Origin: Pseudonocardia kujensis
GTDB taxonomy: Bacteria > Actinomycetota > Actinomycetes > Mycobacteriales > Pseudonocardiaceae
NCBI RefSeq assembly: GCF_021283305.1
Contig: NZ_JAJSOK010000011.1
Coordinates: 62,001-126,000, forward strand
Direction: 5' to 3'
Length of the DNA: 64,000 bases
Positions 34,685 through 42,954 of this stretch are shown here, piece after piece; within the stretch, counting starts at the first letter, position 1; each line of letters starts with the position of its first letter. The notes beneath the pieces are model-generated. The model worked only from the letters and a program-made list of their open reading frames with translations. It did not search any database and had not been told where the DNA came from. Both the position numbers and the translations under genes were made by a program.

Positions 34685-36322
34685 TCAGTCGGCACCCGGT
34701 AACTCTCTGGTGACCACCTTGCCGGTCTGGTTGCGCGGGAGCTCGTCGAGGAACACCACGTCGCGCGGGACGGCGAACCGGGCGGCCTTCTCCTTGACCA
34801 GGGCGCGCACGCCGTCCTCGTCGAGGGACGCGCCCTCGCGCAGCACGACGTAGGCGGCGAGCCGCTGGCCGAACTTCTCGTCCGGCACCCCGACCACGGC
34901 GACCTCGCGCACCGCGTCGTCGGCGGCGATGAGGTCCTCGACCGGTCCGGGATGGACGTTCTCGCCACCCGAGACGATCATGTCGTCCCCCCGGCCGGTG
35001 AGGAAGAGCCGCCCGGCGTCGTCGAGGTGTCCGACGTCGCCGGTGCCGATCAGCCCGTCCTGCCGCTCGATGTCCTGGCCCTCGCGGGTGTAGCCCTCGA
35101 ACGGCAGGTCGTTGCCGACGAAGACGCGGCCGTCGGTGTTCGGCGGGACACCGCGGCCGTCGTCGTCGAGGATGCGCAGGACCGTGCCGACGGGCGCACG
35201 CCCCGCGGTGCCCGGCGCCTCGCGCAGGTCGCGCGGCGAGGCGATGCTCACCCACGAGACCTCGGTGGAGCCGTAGAGGTTGTAGAGGCAGTCGCCGTAG
35301 CGGTCCATGAAGTCCTGGGCCAGCCCGGTCGGCAGCGCCGAGCCGGAGACCGCGACGATCCGCGGGCGGTGCCGGTCGCGCCACGGCTGCCCGGTCTCGA
35401 AGACCCGCTGGACCATCACCGGCACCGCGATCACCACCTCGATCCGCTCGGCCGCGACGGTGTCGAGGAAGTCCTCGGGGTCGAACTTCCGGCGCAGCAC
35501 CACCGTGCCGCCGTGCAGCAGGGTGAGCAGCAGGCCGGCGTTGCCCCAGGTGTGGAAGAGCGGGGCGGCCAGCAGCGTCGGCTCGCCCGCCCGCAGCGGG
35601 ATCACCGAGAGGATCGACGCCGCGGGGGCGATGTTCGAGATCGGGGGCCGCTGCGCGCCCTTCGGCGTGCCGGTGGTGCCGGAGGTCAGCACGATCACCC
35701 GGCCCTCCTCGACCGGACGCCCGGGAGGCGGGCCCGGCGTCGCGGCGAGCGCGTCGAGCTCGCCCTCGCCGATCACGGTGAGGCCCTCGGGGATCCGGTC
35801 GCGGAACTCGTCGTCGGCCACGACGATCCGCAGCCGCAGCTCCTCGGCGATCTCCGCGAGCTGGCCGGTGGGCAGACCGGTGTTGAGCAGTACGACGTCC
35901 GCGCCCAGCTTCGCGCACGCCACCATCGCCTCGATCGCGCCGTGGTGGTTGCGGCACAGCACGCCGACCCGGGTCCGCACGGCGGCGCCGCGGTCCTTGA
36001 ACGCTCGCGCGAGGCCGTCCGTGCGGGCGTGGACCTCGGCGTAGGTGAGCGTGCCGGACTCGTCGACGATCGCGGGCCGGTCGGGGTGGCGGGCCGCGGC
36101 GACGGCATAGCCGCCGGCGAGCGTGAGCCGGTAGCGGAGCAGGCCCGCGAGCGTGCCGGCCAGCCGATCGGGCCGCATCGGCCGGACGACGCCGGAACGC
36201 GTCAGCGCGACCAGGGCACGGCCCGTGCCGAGGGTCGTGGTGGCCGCCTGGCGCAGGCCTGCGGCGGCCGGGCCGAGGGTGTCGGCGAGGGAGGGGGTCC
36301 GGCGGTCGCTCACGGGCGCCAT
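34685..36322 (-). CDS. Acyl-CoA synthetase (FadD-like, AMP-binding)
   Basis: It activates a fatty or other carboxylic acid to the CoA thioester through an acyl-adenylate. The AMP-binding P-loop reads VIVLTSGTTGTPKGAQRPP. Further blocks are YNLYGSTEVSWVS, GLIGTGDVGHLDDAGRLFLT (with GRGDDMIVSGGENVHPGPVE) and the C-terminal catalytic Lys region LPRNQTGKVVTRELPG. The 545 residues include a 70-residue N-terminal extension typical of actinobacterial long-chain FadD enzymes. It is monocistronic and ends 56 bases before the Suc/Fer-like gene. Confidence 0.9.
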   Translation of the reverse strand: MAPVSDRRTPSLADTLGPAAAGLRQAATTTLGTGRALVALTRSGVVRPMRPDRLAGTLAGLLRYRLTLAGGYAVAAARHPDRPAIVDESGTLTYAEVHARTDGLARAFKDRGAAVRTRVGVLCRNHHGAIEAMVACAKLGADVVLLNTGLPTGQLAEIAEELRLRIVVADDEFRDRIPEGLTVIGEGELDALAATPGPPPGRPVEEGRVIVLTSGTTGTPKGAQRPPISNIAPAASILSVIPLRAGEPTLLAAPLFHTWGNAGLLLTLLHGGTVVLRRKFDPEDFLDTVAAERIEVVIAVPVMVQRVFETGQPWRDRHRPRIVAVSGSALPTGLAQDFMDRYGDCLYNLYGSTEVSWVSIASPRDLREAPGTAGRAPVGTVLRILDDDGRGVPPNTDGRVFVGNDLPFEGYTREGQDIERQDGLIGTGDVGHLDDAGRLFLTGRGDDMIVSGGENVHPGPVEDLIAADDAVREVAVVGVPDEKFGQRLAAYVVLREGASLDEDGVRALVKEKAARFAVPRDVVFLDELPRNQTGKVVTRELPGAD

Positions 36323-36406
36323 TCAACCGTGCCCGCACCCGCACCGCTGTGCGCGGTCGACGGTGCCGGGGCACCACCGACCGCGCACGGGCGGCGACGC
36401 CGCAGG

Positions 36407-38599
36407 TCAGGCCTTCGGGACCGTGAGGTCGTAGACCGTGTGACCCCCGACGGTCGTCGCGGTGTAGTGCTGCTCGACCCAGCTGGTGATCTCCGAGGAC
36501 ACGCCGCCCCGGCCGCCGGGGCCGCCGCTCATGCCGCCGTCGGCGACGAAGTAGTGGATCTCGCCGTTCGCGACGTACTGCTGGAACTGCGGCAGCGTGG
36601 GGTAGGGGTCGGCGCCGATGAAGCCGCCCATCGCCATCACCGACGCGCCGGAGGCGAGCTCCATCGACGCCGCACCCTGGGAGCCCGTGGTCGCCGCCGC
36701 CCAGCGGGTGCCGGCGTTCTGCAGCAGCCTGACGAGCTCGGTGTCGACCGACTCCTCACCGGGGCCGCCGGGTCCGCCGAAGCCACCGCCCGGCTGCGTC
36801 GTGGCGTCCGGAGCGGTTCCGCCCGGGAAGGTGCCACCGGGGAAGCCCTGGGCGGTCGCGTCGGGCAGGACGCCGCCGTGGGTGCCGTCGGGAACGGCGC
36901 CCTGGGTGCCCTCCGCCGCCCGCCCGTCCGTGCGGTCGCCGAACCGGGCGCCGGCGCCGCGCATCCCGCCGAAGCCGCCCTCGGCGCCCTCCACCGCCGG
37001 ACCCGCGGACGGGATGGACCCGGTGTGCGCGGTGCCCGCGGTGACCGCGGCCGACGCCGTCGGGGCGGCGATGCCGGCGAGCACGGCGGCACCCGCCACA
37101 GCGGCCCCCCAACGCCGGCGCCCGGCCGGGATCAGGACCGCCGCCGCCGCGACCAGCCCGACGACGAGGATCACCCACCGCAGCCACGGCAGGAAGGTCG
37201 GCGACCAGCCGAGCATCACGAACGCCCACACGGCGGTGACCGCCGACGTCACGGCCAGCGCCCCCCGGCCGGTCCAGGTGTCGCGGGCCCGCCAGACCTC
37301 GCGCCCGCCGAGCGCGACCAGCGCCGCGATGCCCGGCGCCAGCGCCACCGAGTAGTAGGGGTGGATGGTGCCGCTCATGAAGCTGAACACCAGGACGGTC
37401 ACGACCGTCCAGCCACCCCACAGCAGCAACGAGCCGCGCATGCGGTCGGTCCGTGGCGCCCGGCGGGTGAACCACAGGGCCGCGACCAGCAGGATCAGCG
37501 CCGCGGGGAGCAGCCAGGAGATCTGCGTGCCGAAGGAGGTGCTGAAGAGCCGCCCGAGGCCGGTTCCGCCGCCGAACATGGCGCCGCCGGGGCCGCCCCC
37601 GGGCATGTCGCCGCCGGGTGCCCCGGGGAAACCGCCTGCCGCCTCGGCGCCCCCGGGGAACCCGCCTGCACCCCGGTCGAACGCACGCTCCGCACCGCGG
37701 AAGCCGCCGCCCCCGCGGTTGCCCTCGCCGCCGAAGATCCGGCCGAGGCCGTTGTAGCCGAAGGCCAGCTCGAGCGGGGTGTTGTTCGTGGAACCGCCGA
37801 TGTACGGCCGCGCGTCCACCGGCCAGAGCGCCACCGCGAGCAGCCACCAGCCCGCGCCGACGACGATCCCGACCCCGGCCACCAGGACGTCGCGGATCCG
37901 TTTCCCGATCGTCGTCGGGGCCGCCCACAGGTACGCGAACGCGAAGCCGGGCACCACCAGGAAGGCCTGCAGCATCTTCGCCAGGAACGCGAACCCGAGG
38001 ACCAGCCCGGTGAGCAGCAGCCAGCGCCACGACGCCTTCTCCAGCGCCCGCACGGTGCAGTAGCCGGCGAGGACCAGGAGCAGGACGAGGAACGCGTCGG
38101 GGTTGTTGAAGCGGAACATCAGCACCGCGACGGGCGTGAGCGCCAGGACCAGCCCGGCGAGCAGTCCGGCACCCGGACCCGCGACCCGCCTCACCGCCGC
38201 GGAGAGCAGGGCGACCGACGCGACCGCCATCAGCGCCTGCGGCGCCAGCATGCTCCACGAGCTGAACCCGAAGAGCCGCCCGGAGAGCGCCATGATCCAC
38301 AGCGACGCCGGCGGCTTGTCCACCGTGATCGCGTTGCCGCTGTCGAGCGAGCCGAAGAAGAGCGCGGTCCAGTTCTGCGTCCCGGCCTGCACGGCGGCGG
38401 CGTAGAAGGAGTTCCCCCAGCCCGAGATCGCGATGTTCTGCAGGTACAGAACCGCGGTGCCGACGAGCAGGAGCGCGTACGCCGGGCGGTGCCACCGACG
38501 CCGGGGAGCAGCGGCGGTGTGTCGGGGGCCGGAGCCGTCCGCGGGGGGGCGGGCGGCCCCGGTGTCGGTGTCGGTGTCGGTGTGGAGCGTGGTGGTCAC
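36407..38599 (-). CDS. GT39 (ArnT/YkcB-like) membrane glycosyltransferase
   Basis: A GT-C fold membrane enzyme that would transfer a sugar from a polyprenyl-phosphate donor to a cell-envelope acceptor. The N-terminus has NIAISGWGNSFYAAAVQAG and GNAITVDKPPASLWIMALSG, the YkcB-type pattern. More than ten hydrophobic helices follow (MLFRFNNPDAFLVLLLVLAG, VVTVLVFSFMSGTIHPYYS). Two glycine-rich, low-complexity loops interrupt it, at about residues 285-345 and 520-620. The last 110 residues are the YkcA/B-like C-terminal domain (ASVMAMGGFIGADPYPTLPQ). GTG 38599 gives 730 residues. It is the last gene of a leftward cluster with a two-component system, a GT2-GtrA protein and a paralogue. Confidence 0.85.
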   Translation of the reverse strand: MTTTLHTDTDTDTGAARPPADGSGPRHTAAAPRRRWHRPAYALLLVGTAVLYLQNIAISGWGNSFYAAAVQAGTQNWTALFFGSLDSGNAITVDKPPASLWIMALSGRLFGFSSWSMLAPQALMAVASVALLSAAVRRVAGPGAGLLAGLVLALTPVAVLMFRFNNPDAFLVLLLVLAGYCTVRALEKASWRWLLLTGLVLGFAFLAKMLQAFLVVPGFAFAYLWAAPTTIGKRIRDVLVAGVGIVVGAGWWLLAVALWPVDARPYIGGSTNNTPLELAFGYNGLGRIFGGEGNRGGGGFRGAERAFDRGAGGFPGGAEAAGGFPGAPGGDMPGGGPGGAMFGGGTGLGRLFSTSFGTQISWLLPAALILLVAALWFTRRAPRTDRMRGSLLLWGGWTVVTVLVFSFMSGTIHPYYSVALAPGIAALVALGGREVWRARDTWTGRGALAVTSAVTAVWAFVMLGWSPTFLPWLRWVILVVGLVAAAAVLIPAGRRRWGAAVAGAAVLAGIAAPTASAAVTAGTAHTGSIPSAGPAVEGAEGGFGGMRGAGARFGDRTDGRAAEGTQGAVPDGTHGGVLPDATAQGFPGGTFPGGTAPDATTQPGGGFGGPGGPGEESVDTELVRLLQNAGTRWAAATTGSQGAASMELASGASVMAMGGFIGADPYPTLPQFQQYVANGEIHYFVADGGMSGGPGGRGGVSSEITSWVEQHYTATTVGGHTVYDLTVPKA

Positions 38600-38628
38600 G
38601 GTTGCCTTTCGGTGCTGGTGCGCAGTGG

Positions 38629-40050
38629 TCAGGCGGCGATCTCGGAGGGCATCTCGGCCGGCTCGCCCGCCGCGGTGCGGGTCCGGCCGCGGAACACCCA
38701 CGCGCGGAAGAGGACGAACCGCAGCACGGTCGCGACCAGGTTGGCGCCGATGATCGTCACCACCTCGAGGCTCTGGTGGGCGCCCGGCACGAGCGCCCCG
38801 AGCAGGGCCAGCGCCCCCGTGGTGAGGCCCAGCCCGAGACCGAACACGATCAGACCCTGGAACTGGTGCTTGGCGACGCCCTCCCGCCCGCGGACGCCGA
38901 AGGTCAGCCGCCGGTTCGCGGCGGTGTTGGCGATCGTGGTGAGCAGCAGCGCGACGACGTTCGCCCAGATCGGGCCCATGAACGTGCGGAACAGCAGGAA
39001 CAGCACCAGGTTCGCGAGCGTGCTCGCCACGCCGATCGCGGCGAACCGCACCAGCTGGGTCGGCAGCCCGCGCGGCACGCCCTCCACGGACGGCTGGAGC
39101 GGTGCACGACCCAGCTGGGCCCGCAACTCGACGATGGGGAGGGCGCCGGTGGCCAGCGCGCGGCCGACGCGCCAGACGCCCTTGAGGTCGGCCGTCGCCG
39201 TCGCGACGATGTCCACGGTGGAGTTCGGGTCGTCGACCCAGTCCACGGGGACCTCGTGGATCCGCAGCCCCGCGCGCTCGGCCAGGACCAGCAGCTCGGT
39301 GTCGAAGAACCAGCCGGTGTCCTCGACGAGCGGGAGCAGCCGCCGCGCGACGTCGCCGCGGATGGCCTTGAACCCGCACTGCGCGTCGGAGAACCCGGCC
39401 TGCAGCGTGCTGCGGAGGATCAGGTTGTAGCAGCGGGAGATGAACTCGCGCTTGGCGCCGCGCACCACCCGGGAGCCGCGGCCGAGCCGGGTGCCGATGG
39501 CGAGGTCGGAGTGCCCGGAGATCAGCGGGGCGACGAGCGGGAGGACGGCGTTGAGGTCCGTGGACAGGTCGACGTCGCAGTAGGCGAGCACGGCGGCGTC
39601 GGACGCCGACCACACGGTGTGCAGGGCCCGGCCGCGGCCCTTCTGCTCGAGCCGGACCAGCCGGACCTCGGGGAGCTCGGCCTCCAACCGGGCGCCGATC
39701 AGCGGGGTCGTGTCGACGCTGGCGTTGTCGGCGATCGTGATGCGGAAGGAGTAGGGGAGGCTGCGCAGGAGGTGGTCGCGCAGCCGCCGGACCGAGGGCT
39801 CGAGGTCGTTCTCCTCGTTGTGGACGGGGACGACGATGTCCAGCACGGTGCGGTCGCGCCGGCCGCCGCGTGCGGCGTTCCCGGGCGCGTTCTCGGTCCT
39901 GTTGTCGGCGACGGCGGGGCTCATGCCGACGACGATCGGGTCCGGGCCTGTCGCGGGTTTGTGGTCGGCCTGTGCCTCCGCTGTGGAGCGGACCCGATCC
40001 GGTGTCGCGCCCGTCACACGGTCGCGGTCGGGGCAGGGAGCAGGCCTCAT
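38629..40050 (-). CDS. GT2 glycosyltransferase fused to GtrA membrane domain
   Basis: The GT2 half resembles dolichyl/polyprenyl-phosphate sugar synthases. LDIVVPVHNEENDLEPSVRR and ITIADNASVDTTPLIGARLE precede the DxD-type site YCDVDLSTDLNAVLPLV. The C-terminal third is a four-helix GtrA domain (VRFAAIGVASTLANLVLFLL, VVALLLTTIANTAANRRLTF), thought to flip the lipid-linked sugar. Such fusions make and translocate the donor used by GT39 enzymes, so it probably feeds the two flanking transferases. I list the start at 40050; the ATG at 39924, after a 42-residue low-complexity stretch, is an equally likely start. Confidence 0.87.
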   Translation of the reverse strand: MRPAPCPDRDRVTGATPDRVRSTAEAQADHKPATGPDPIVVGMSPAVADNRTENAPGNAARGGRRDRTVLDIVVPVHNEENDLEPSVRRLRDHLLRSLPYSFRITIADNASVDTTPLIGARLEAELPEVRLVRLEQKGRGRALHTVWSASDAAVLAYCDVDLSTDLNAVLPLVAPLISGHSDLAIGTRLGRGSRVVRGAKREFISRCYNLILRSTLQAGFSDAQCGFKAIRGDVARRLLPLVEDTGWFFDTELLVLAERAGLRIHEVPVDWVDDPNSTVDIVATATADLKGVWRVGRALATGALPIVELRAQLGRAPLQPSVEGVPRGLPTQLVRFAAIGVASTLANLVLFLLFRTFMGPIWANVVALLLTTIANTAANRRLTFGVRGREGVAKHQFQGLIVFGLGLGLTTGALALLGALVPGAHQSLEVVTIIGANLVATVLRFVLFRAWVFRGRTRTAAGEPAEMPSEIAA

Positions 40051-40127
40051 GGGCGCGACGATCCCGCCGTCGCCTGTCCCGATCGTGTGCCGGACCTGTG
40101 CGCGAGCTGTGTGCGGCCTCGCCGCGC

Positions 40128-40337
40128 CTACCGGACCGCCTCGCGCCGCACCCGGATCCCGGCCGCCTCACGGTCCCAGGCGGCCGCCGACCCCTCGACC
40201 CGCACCAGGGCCTTCTGCACCTTCGTCGTGGGCGTGCGCGGCACTGCGTCGGCCACCCGGACGTACCGCGGCACCATGGAGTGCAGCATCCGGTCGACGA
40301 GGAACGCGAGCAGCTCGCGCAGGGCGGGTCCCGCAGG
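40128..40337 (-). pseudogene. C-terminal remnant of an AMP-dependent acyl-CoA ligase
   Basis: A frame without a start codon, closed by a stop at 40128, translates to a segment that looks like the end of a CaiC-type ligase: LLAFLVDRMLHSMVPRYVRV, then ADAVPRTPTTKVQKALVRVE and AWDREAAGIRVRREAVR. The Lys in TTKVQK sits where the catalytic C-domain Lys lies. Upstream in the same frame is the stop codon of the GT39 gene, so the rest of the ligase is missing. It probably records a deletion when the GT39 genes were inserted or rearranged. Confidence 0.6.
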
Positions 40338-40364
40338 GGATCCCGCCCTCCGAGTGCGGCCGGA

Positions 40365-42488
40365 TCAGGGCGTGGGGGAGGTGGTGGCGTTCGTCAGGTC
40401 GTAGAGCGTGACGCCGTCGACCGTGCGCGCGGTGAAGTTCCGCTGCACCCACTGCGCGATCTGCGCGGCCGCGTCGCTGCCCCCGGTGTTCGAGCCCCGG
40501 GCGTCGGAGCCGGCGCCGCCGACGAACCAGTGGATCCGCCCCTCGGTCACGTCCTGCCGGAACTGCGTGAGGGTGGGGGCGGGGTCGGTGCCGTTGAAGC
40601 CGCCGACCGCCATGACCGGGGCGTCGGCCGCCAGCTGGTAGCCCGCCGCGGCGTTCGAGCCGACGGCCGCGGCGACCCACGTGTACTCGGACGCGTCCTC
40701 CTGCAGCAGCGTCGTCACCGCTGCGGGCGGGGTGGTGGTGCCGAGGAGGGAGCCGAAGCCACCGCCCATGCCGCCGAAGCCGGTGCCGGCGGTCCGTGGG
40801 GTCCTTGCGCCGCCGGCCGTGCCGCCGGGAATGCCGGAGGCGCCGGGCTGTCCGTGCTGTGCCTGCCCGCTAGGTGCCTGTCCGCTCTGTGCCTGTCCGT
40901 TGGGTGCCTGTCCGTTGGTCGCCTGCCCGGTGCCGAACCCGCCGCGCAGGCCACCGCCGGGACCGCCGAAGCCGCCGGTGCCCCGGAACCCGCCGCCGGG
41001 TCCGGCCATCCCGCCCGGACCCCGCATCCCGCCGCCCGACGGCCCTGAGCTGGGGATCGCGCCGCTGTGCGGCTGGGCGGCGGTCGCCCCCGACCATGCG
41101 GCGGTCCCTCCGAGGGAGGCGAGCACCGCGGCCGACACGACGCCGGCGGAGAGCAGCCGCGGGAGCTTGTGCACGCCGAGCAGCGCCCCGGCCGTGAGCA
41201 CGCCGAGCGCGAGGACCGTCCAGCGCAGCCACGGCAACCACGAGCCCAGGAGCGCGAAGGCCCAGGCCGCGCTCACCGCGACCGCGAGGGCCAGGTGGAC
41301 CCGCGCCGTCGTCGTGGTGCGGATCCGCCACAGCTCCGCCGCGCCCGTGCCGGCGAGCGCGCCGATCGCCGGGGCCAGCGCCACCGTGTAGTACGGGTGG
41401 ATGATCCCGGCCATGAAGCTGAACACCAGCCCGGTGATCAGCAGCCAGCCGCCCCAGGCGATCGTTGCGGCGCGGACGCGGTCGGTGCGTGGCCGGCGGG
41501 CGGTCAGCCACAACAGCCCCACCAGGAGGATCAGCGCCGCCGGGATCAGCCACGCCGCCTCGGAGCCCATCTCGGACCCGAACAGCCGGCCGATGCCCGT
41601 CCGGCCCCAGCCGCCGCCCGCCCCGCCGCCGACGCTCCCGGTCTCGTCGCCGGTGAGCCGGCCGAAGCCGTTGTAGCCCAGCACCAGCTCCATCACGGAG
41701 TTGTTCTGCGAGCCGCCGATGTAGGGCCGCGACGCAGCCGGCCACACCTCCACCACCAGCACCCACCACCCCGCGGCGGCGACGAGCGCGACGCCCGCGA
41801 GCAGCAGGTCCCGGATCCGTCGTCCGAGCCCCGTCGGCGCGGCGAGCAGCCACACCGCGGCGAGCGCCGGGACGATCAGGAAGGCCTGCAGCATCTTGGT
41901 GAGGAAGCCGAGGCCGAGGAACACGCCGGCCAGAGCGAGCCACCGCCCGTGCCCGCGCTCGAGCCCGCGCAGCGTCGCCCACACCGCGGCGACCAGCAGC
42001 AGCACCAGCAGCGCGTCGGGGTTGTTGAACCGGAACATGAGCGTGGCGACGGGAGTCAGCGCCAGCACCGCGCCCGCCAGCAGGCCGGCGGCGTGCCCGG
42101 AGGTCCGCCGCACGGTCGCGTACAGCACCCCGACGGCGGCGATCCCCATCAGCGCCTGCGGGACGAGGATGCTCCAGCTGCTCAGCCCGAAGATCCGCAC
42201 CGACAGCCCGGCGACCCACAGCGCCGCGGGCGTCTTGTCCACGGTGATCGCGTTGGCGGCGTCGGACGACCCGAAGAACCAGGCCTTCCAGCTCGCCCCG
42301 CCGGCCTGCGCCGCGGCCGCGTAGAAGGCGTTGGCCCAGCCGGAGGCCGAGAGGTTCCACAGGTAGAGGAACCCGGTCCCGACCAGCAGCACCGCGACCG
42401 ACGCCCGCTCCGGCAGCGTCCGCCTCCGACGCGGGGGTGGCTCCGGGGCCATGGGCGAATCGACGGGGCGCGTCAGGGAGCTCGTCAC
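40365..42488 (-). CDS. GT39 (ArnT/YkcB-like) membrane glycosyltransferase, paralogue
   Basis: A second GT39 protein with the same layout as the one at 36407-38599. It has NLSASGWANAFYAAAAQAG and ANAITVDKTPAALWVAGLSV, then MLFRFNNPDALLVLLLVAAV, and the YkcB-like C-terminal domain (APVMAVGGFNGTDPAPTLTQ). A glycine-rich loop near residues 500-560 includes six near-tandem copies of a G-Q-A-x-x unit (GQATNGQAPNGQAQSGQAPS), encoded by a DNA repeat at about 40860-40930. GTG 42488 gives 707 residues. It is separated from the kinase gene by a repeat-filled gap. The two paralogues could glycosylate different acceptors; substrates are unknown. Confidence 0.85.
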   Translation of the reverse strand: MTSSLTRPVDSPMAPEPPPRRRRTLPERASVAVLLVGTGFLYLWNLSASGWANAFYAAAAQAGGASWKAWFFGSSDAANAITVDKTPAALWVAGLSVRIFGLSSWSILVPQALMGIAAVGVLYATVRRTSGHAAGLLAGAVLALTPVATLMFRFNNPDALLVLLLVAAVWATLRGLERGHGRWLALAGVFLGLGFLTKMLQAFLIVPALAAVWLLAAPTGLGRRIRDLLLAGVALVAAAGWWVLVVEVWPAASRPYIGGSQNNSVMELVLGYNGFGRLTGDETGSVGGGAGGGWGRTGIGRLFGSEMGSEAAWLIPAALILLVGLLWLTARRPRTDRVRAATIAWGGWLLITGLVFSFMAGIIHPYYTVALAPAIGALAGTGAAELWRIRTTTTARVHLALAVAVSAAWAFALLGSWLPWLRWTVLALGVLTAGALLGVHKLPRLLSAGVVSAAVLASLGGTAAWSGATAAQPHSGAIPSSGPSGGGMRGPGGMAGPGGGFRGTGGFGGPGGGLRGGFGTGQATNGQAPNGQAQSGQAPSGQAQHGQPGASGIPGGTAGGARTPRTAGTGFGGMGGGFGSLLGTTTPPAAVTTLLQEDASEYTWVAAAVGSNAAAGYQLAADAPVMAVGGFNGTDPAPTLTQFRQDVTEGRIHWFVGGAGSDARGSNTGGSDAAAQIAQWVQRNFTARTVDGVTLYDLTNATTSPTP

Positions 42489-42954
42489 GCTGCCCGACGC
42501 TGGTCGGCGTCGCTGTGGTGCTCCGGTGCCGCACCTGTGCGCCGGCTGTGAGCGCCACCTCCGCCGTGATCAAGGAAGGTCCGCGCAGGAATCGCCCGTG
42601 GCGCCTGGCCTTGATCACGGCGACCGTCACGCGGTCGCAGTGTCGGCGGCAGTCCCGTGCCACCCGGAACGACCTTGGCTGATCTGGCCGCGCGAGCGTC
42701 ACACCACGGTTGTGCGGGCAGCGCTCTGGTAACTCGCGGAACGATCTTCTCGGCGCCCTCGTGGGAGGGGGGCGAGTGCCTCGGTGAAGATCGGTGCCGC
42801 TTGCCCTTGATCACGGTCACCGTCACGCGGTCGCAGTGTGGGCGGCAGTCCCGTGCCACTCGGATCGATCTTGGCTGATCCGGCCGCGCGAGCGTCACAA
42901 CACGGTTGTGCGGGCAGCCCTCCCGCGATCCTCGGAACGATCTCCCGTGGCGCC
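42489..42954. other. 466-base repeat-filled intergenic region
   Basis: No gene is supported. The region is dominated by two copies of a 118-base repeat, listed separately. Short frames on both strands repeat because the DNA repeats. It would contain the promoter of the GT39 gene if that gene is not read from the kinase promoter. Confidence 0.6.
42609..42922. repeat. 118-bp direct repeat, two copies
   Basis: 42609-42726 and 42805-42922 are about 90% identical with a 196-base offset. Each starts CCTTGATCACGG, holds CGTCACGCGGTCGCAGTGT and GGCGGCAGTCCCGTGCCAC, and ends near TTGTGCGGGCAG. The sequence just after each copy is also similar (GGAACGATCT). The function is unknown. It may be a dispersed intergenic repeat of this genome or a pair of regulatory sites. 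Confidence 0.75.

Noticed and set aside
34952-39430. Very long open frame on the plus strand opposite the acyl-CoA synthetase and glycosyltransferase genes
   Set aside because: It is an antisense artefact of GC-rich codon use: composition is Arg/Gly/Asp-rich with no domain, while the minus strand has three clear enzymes.
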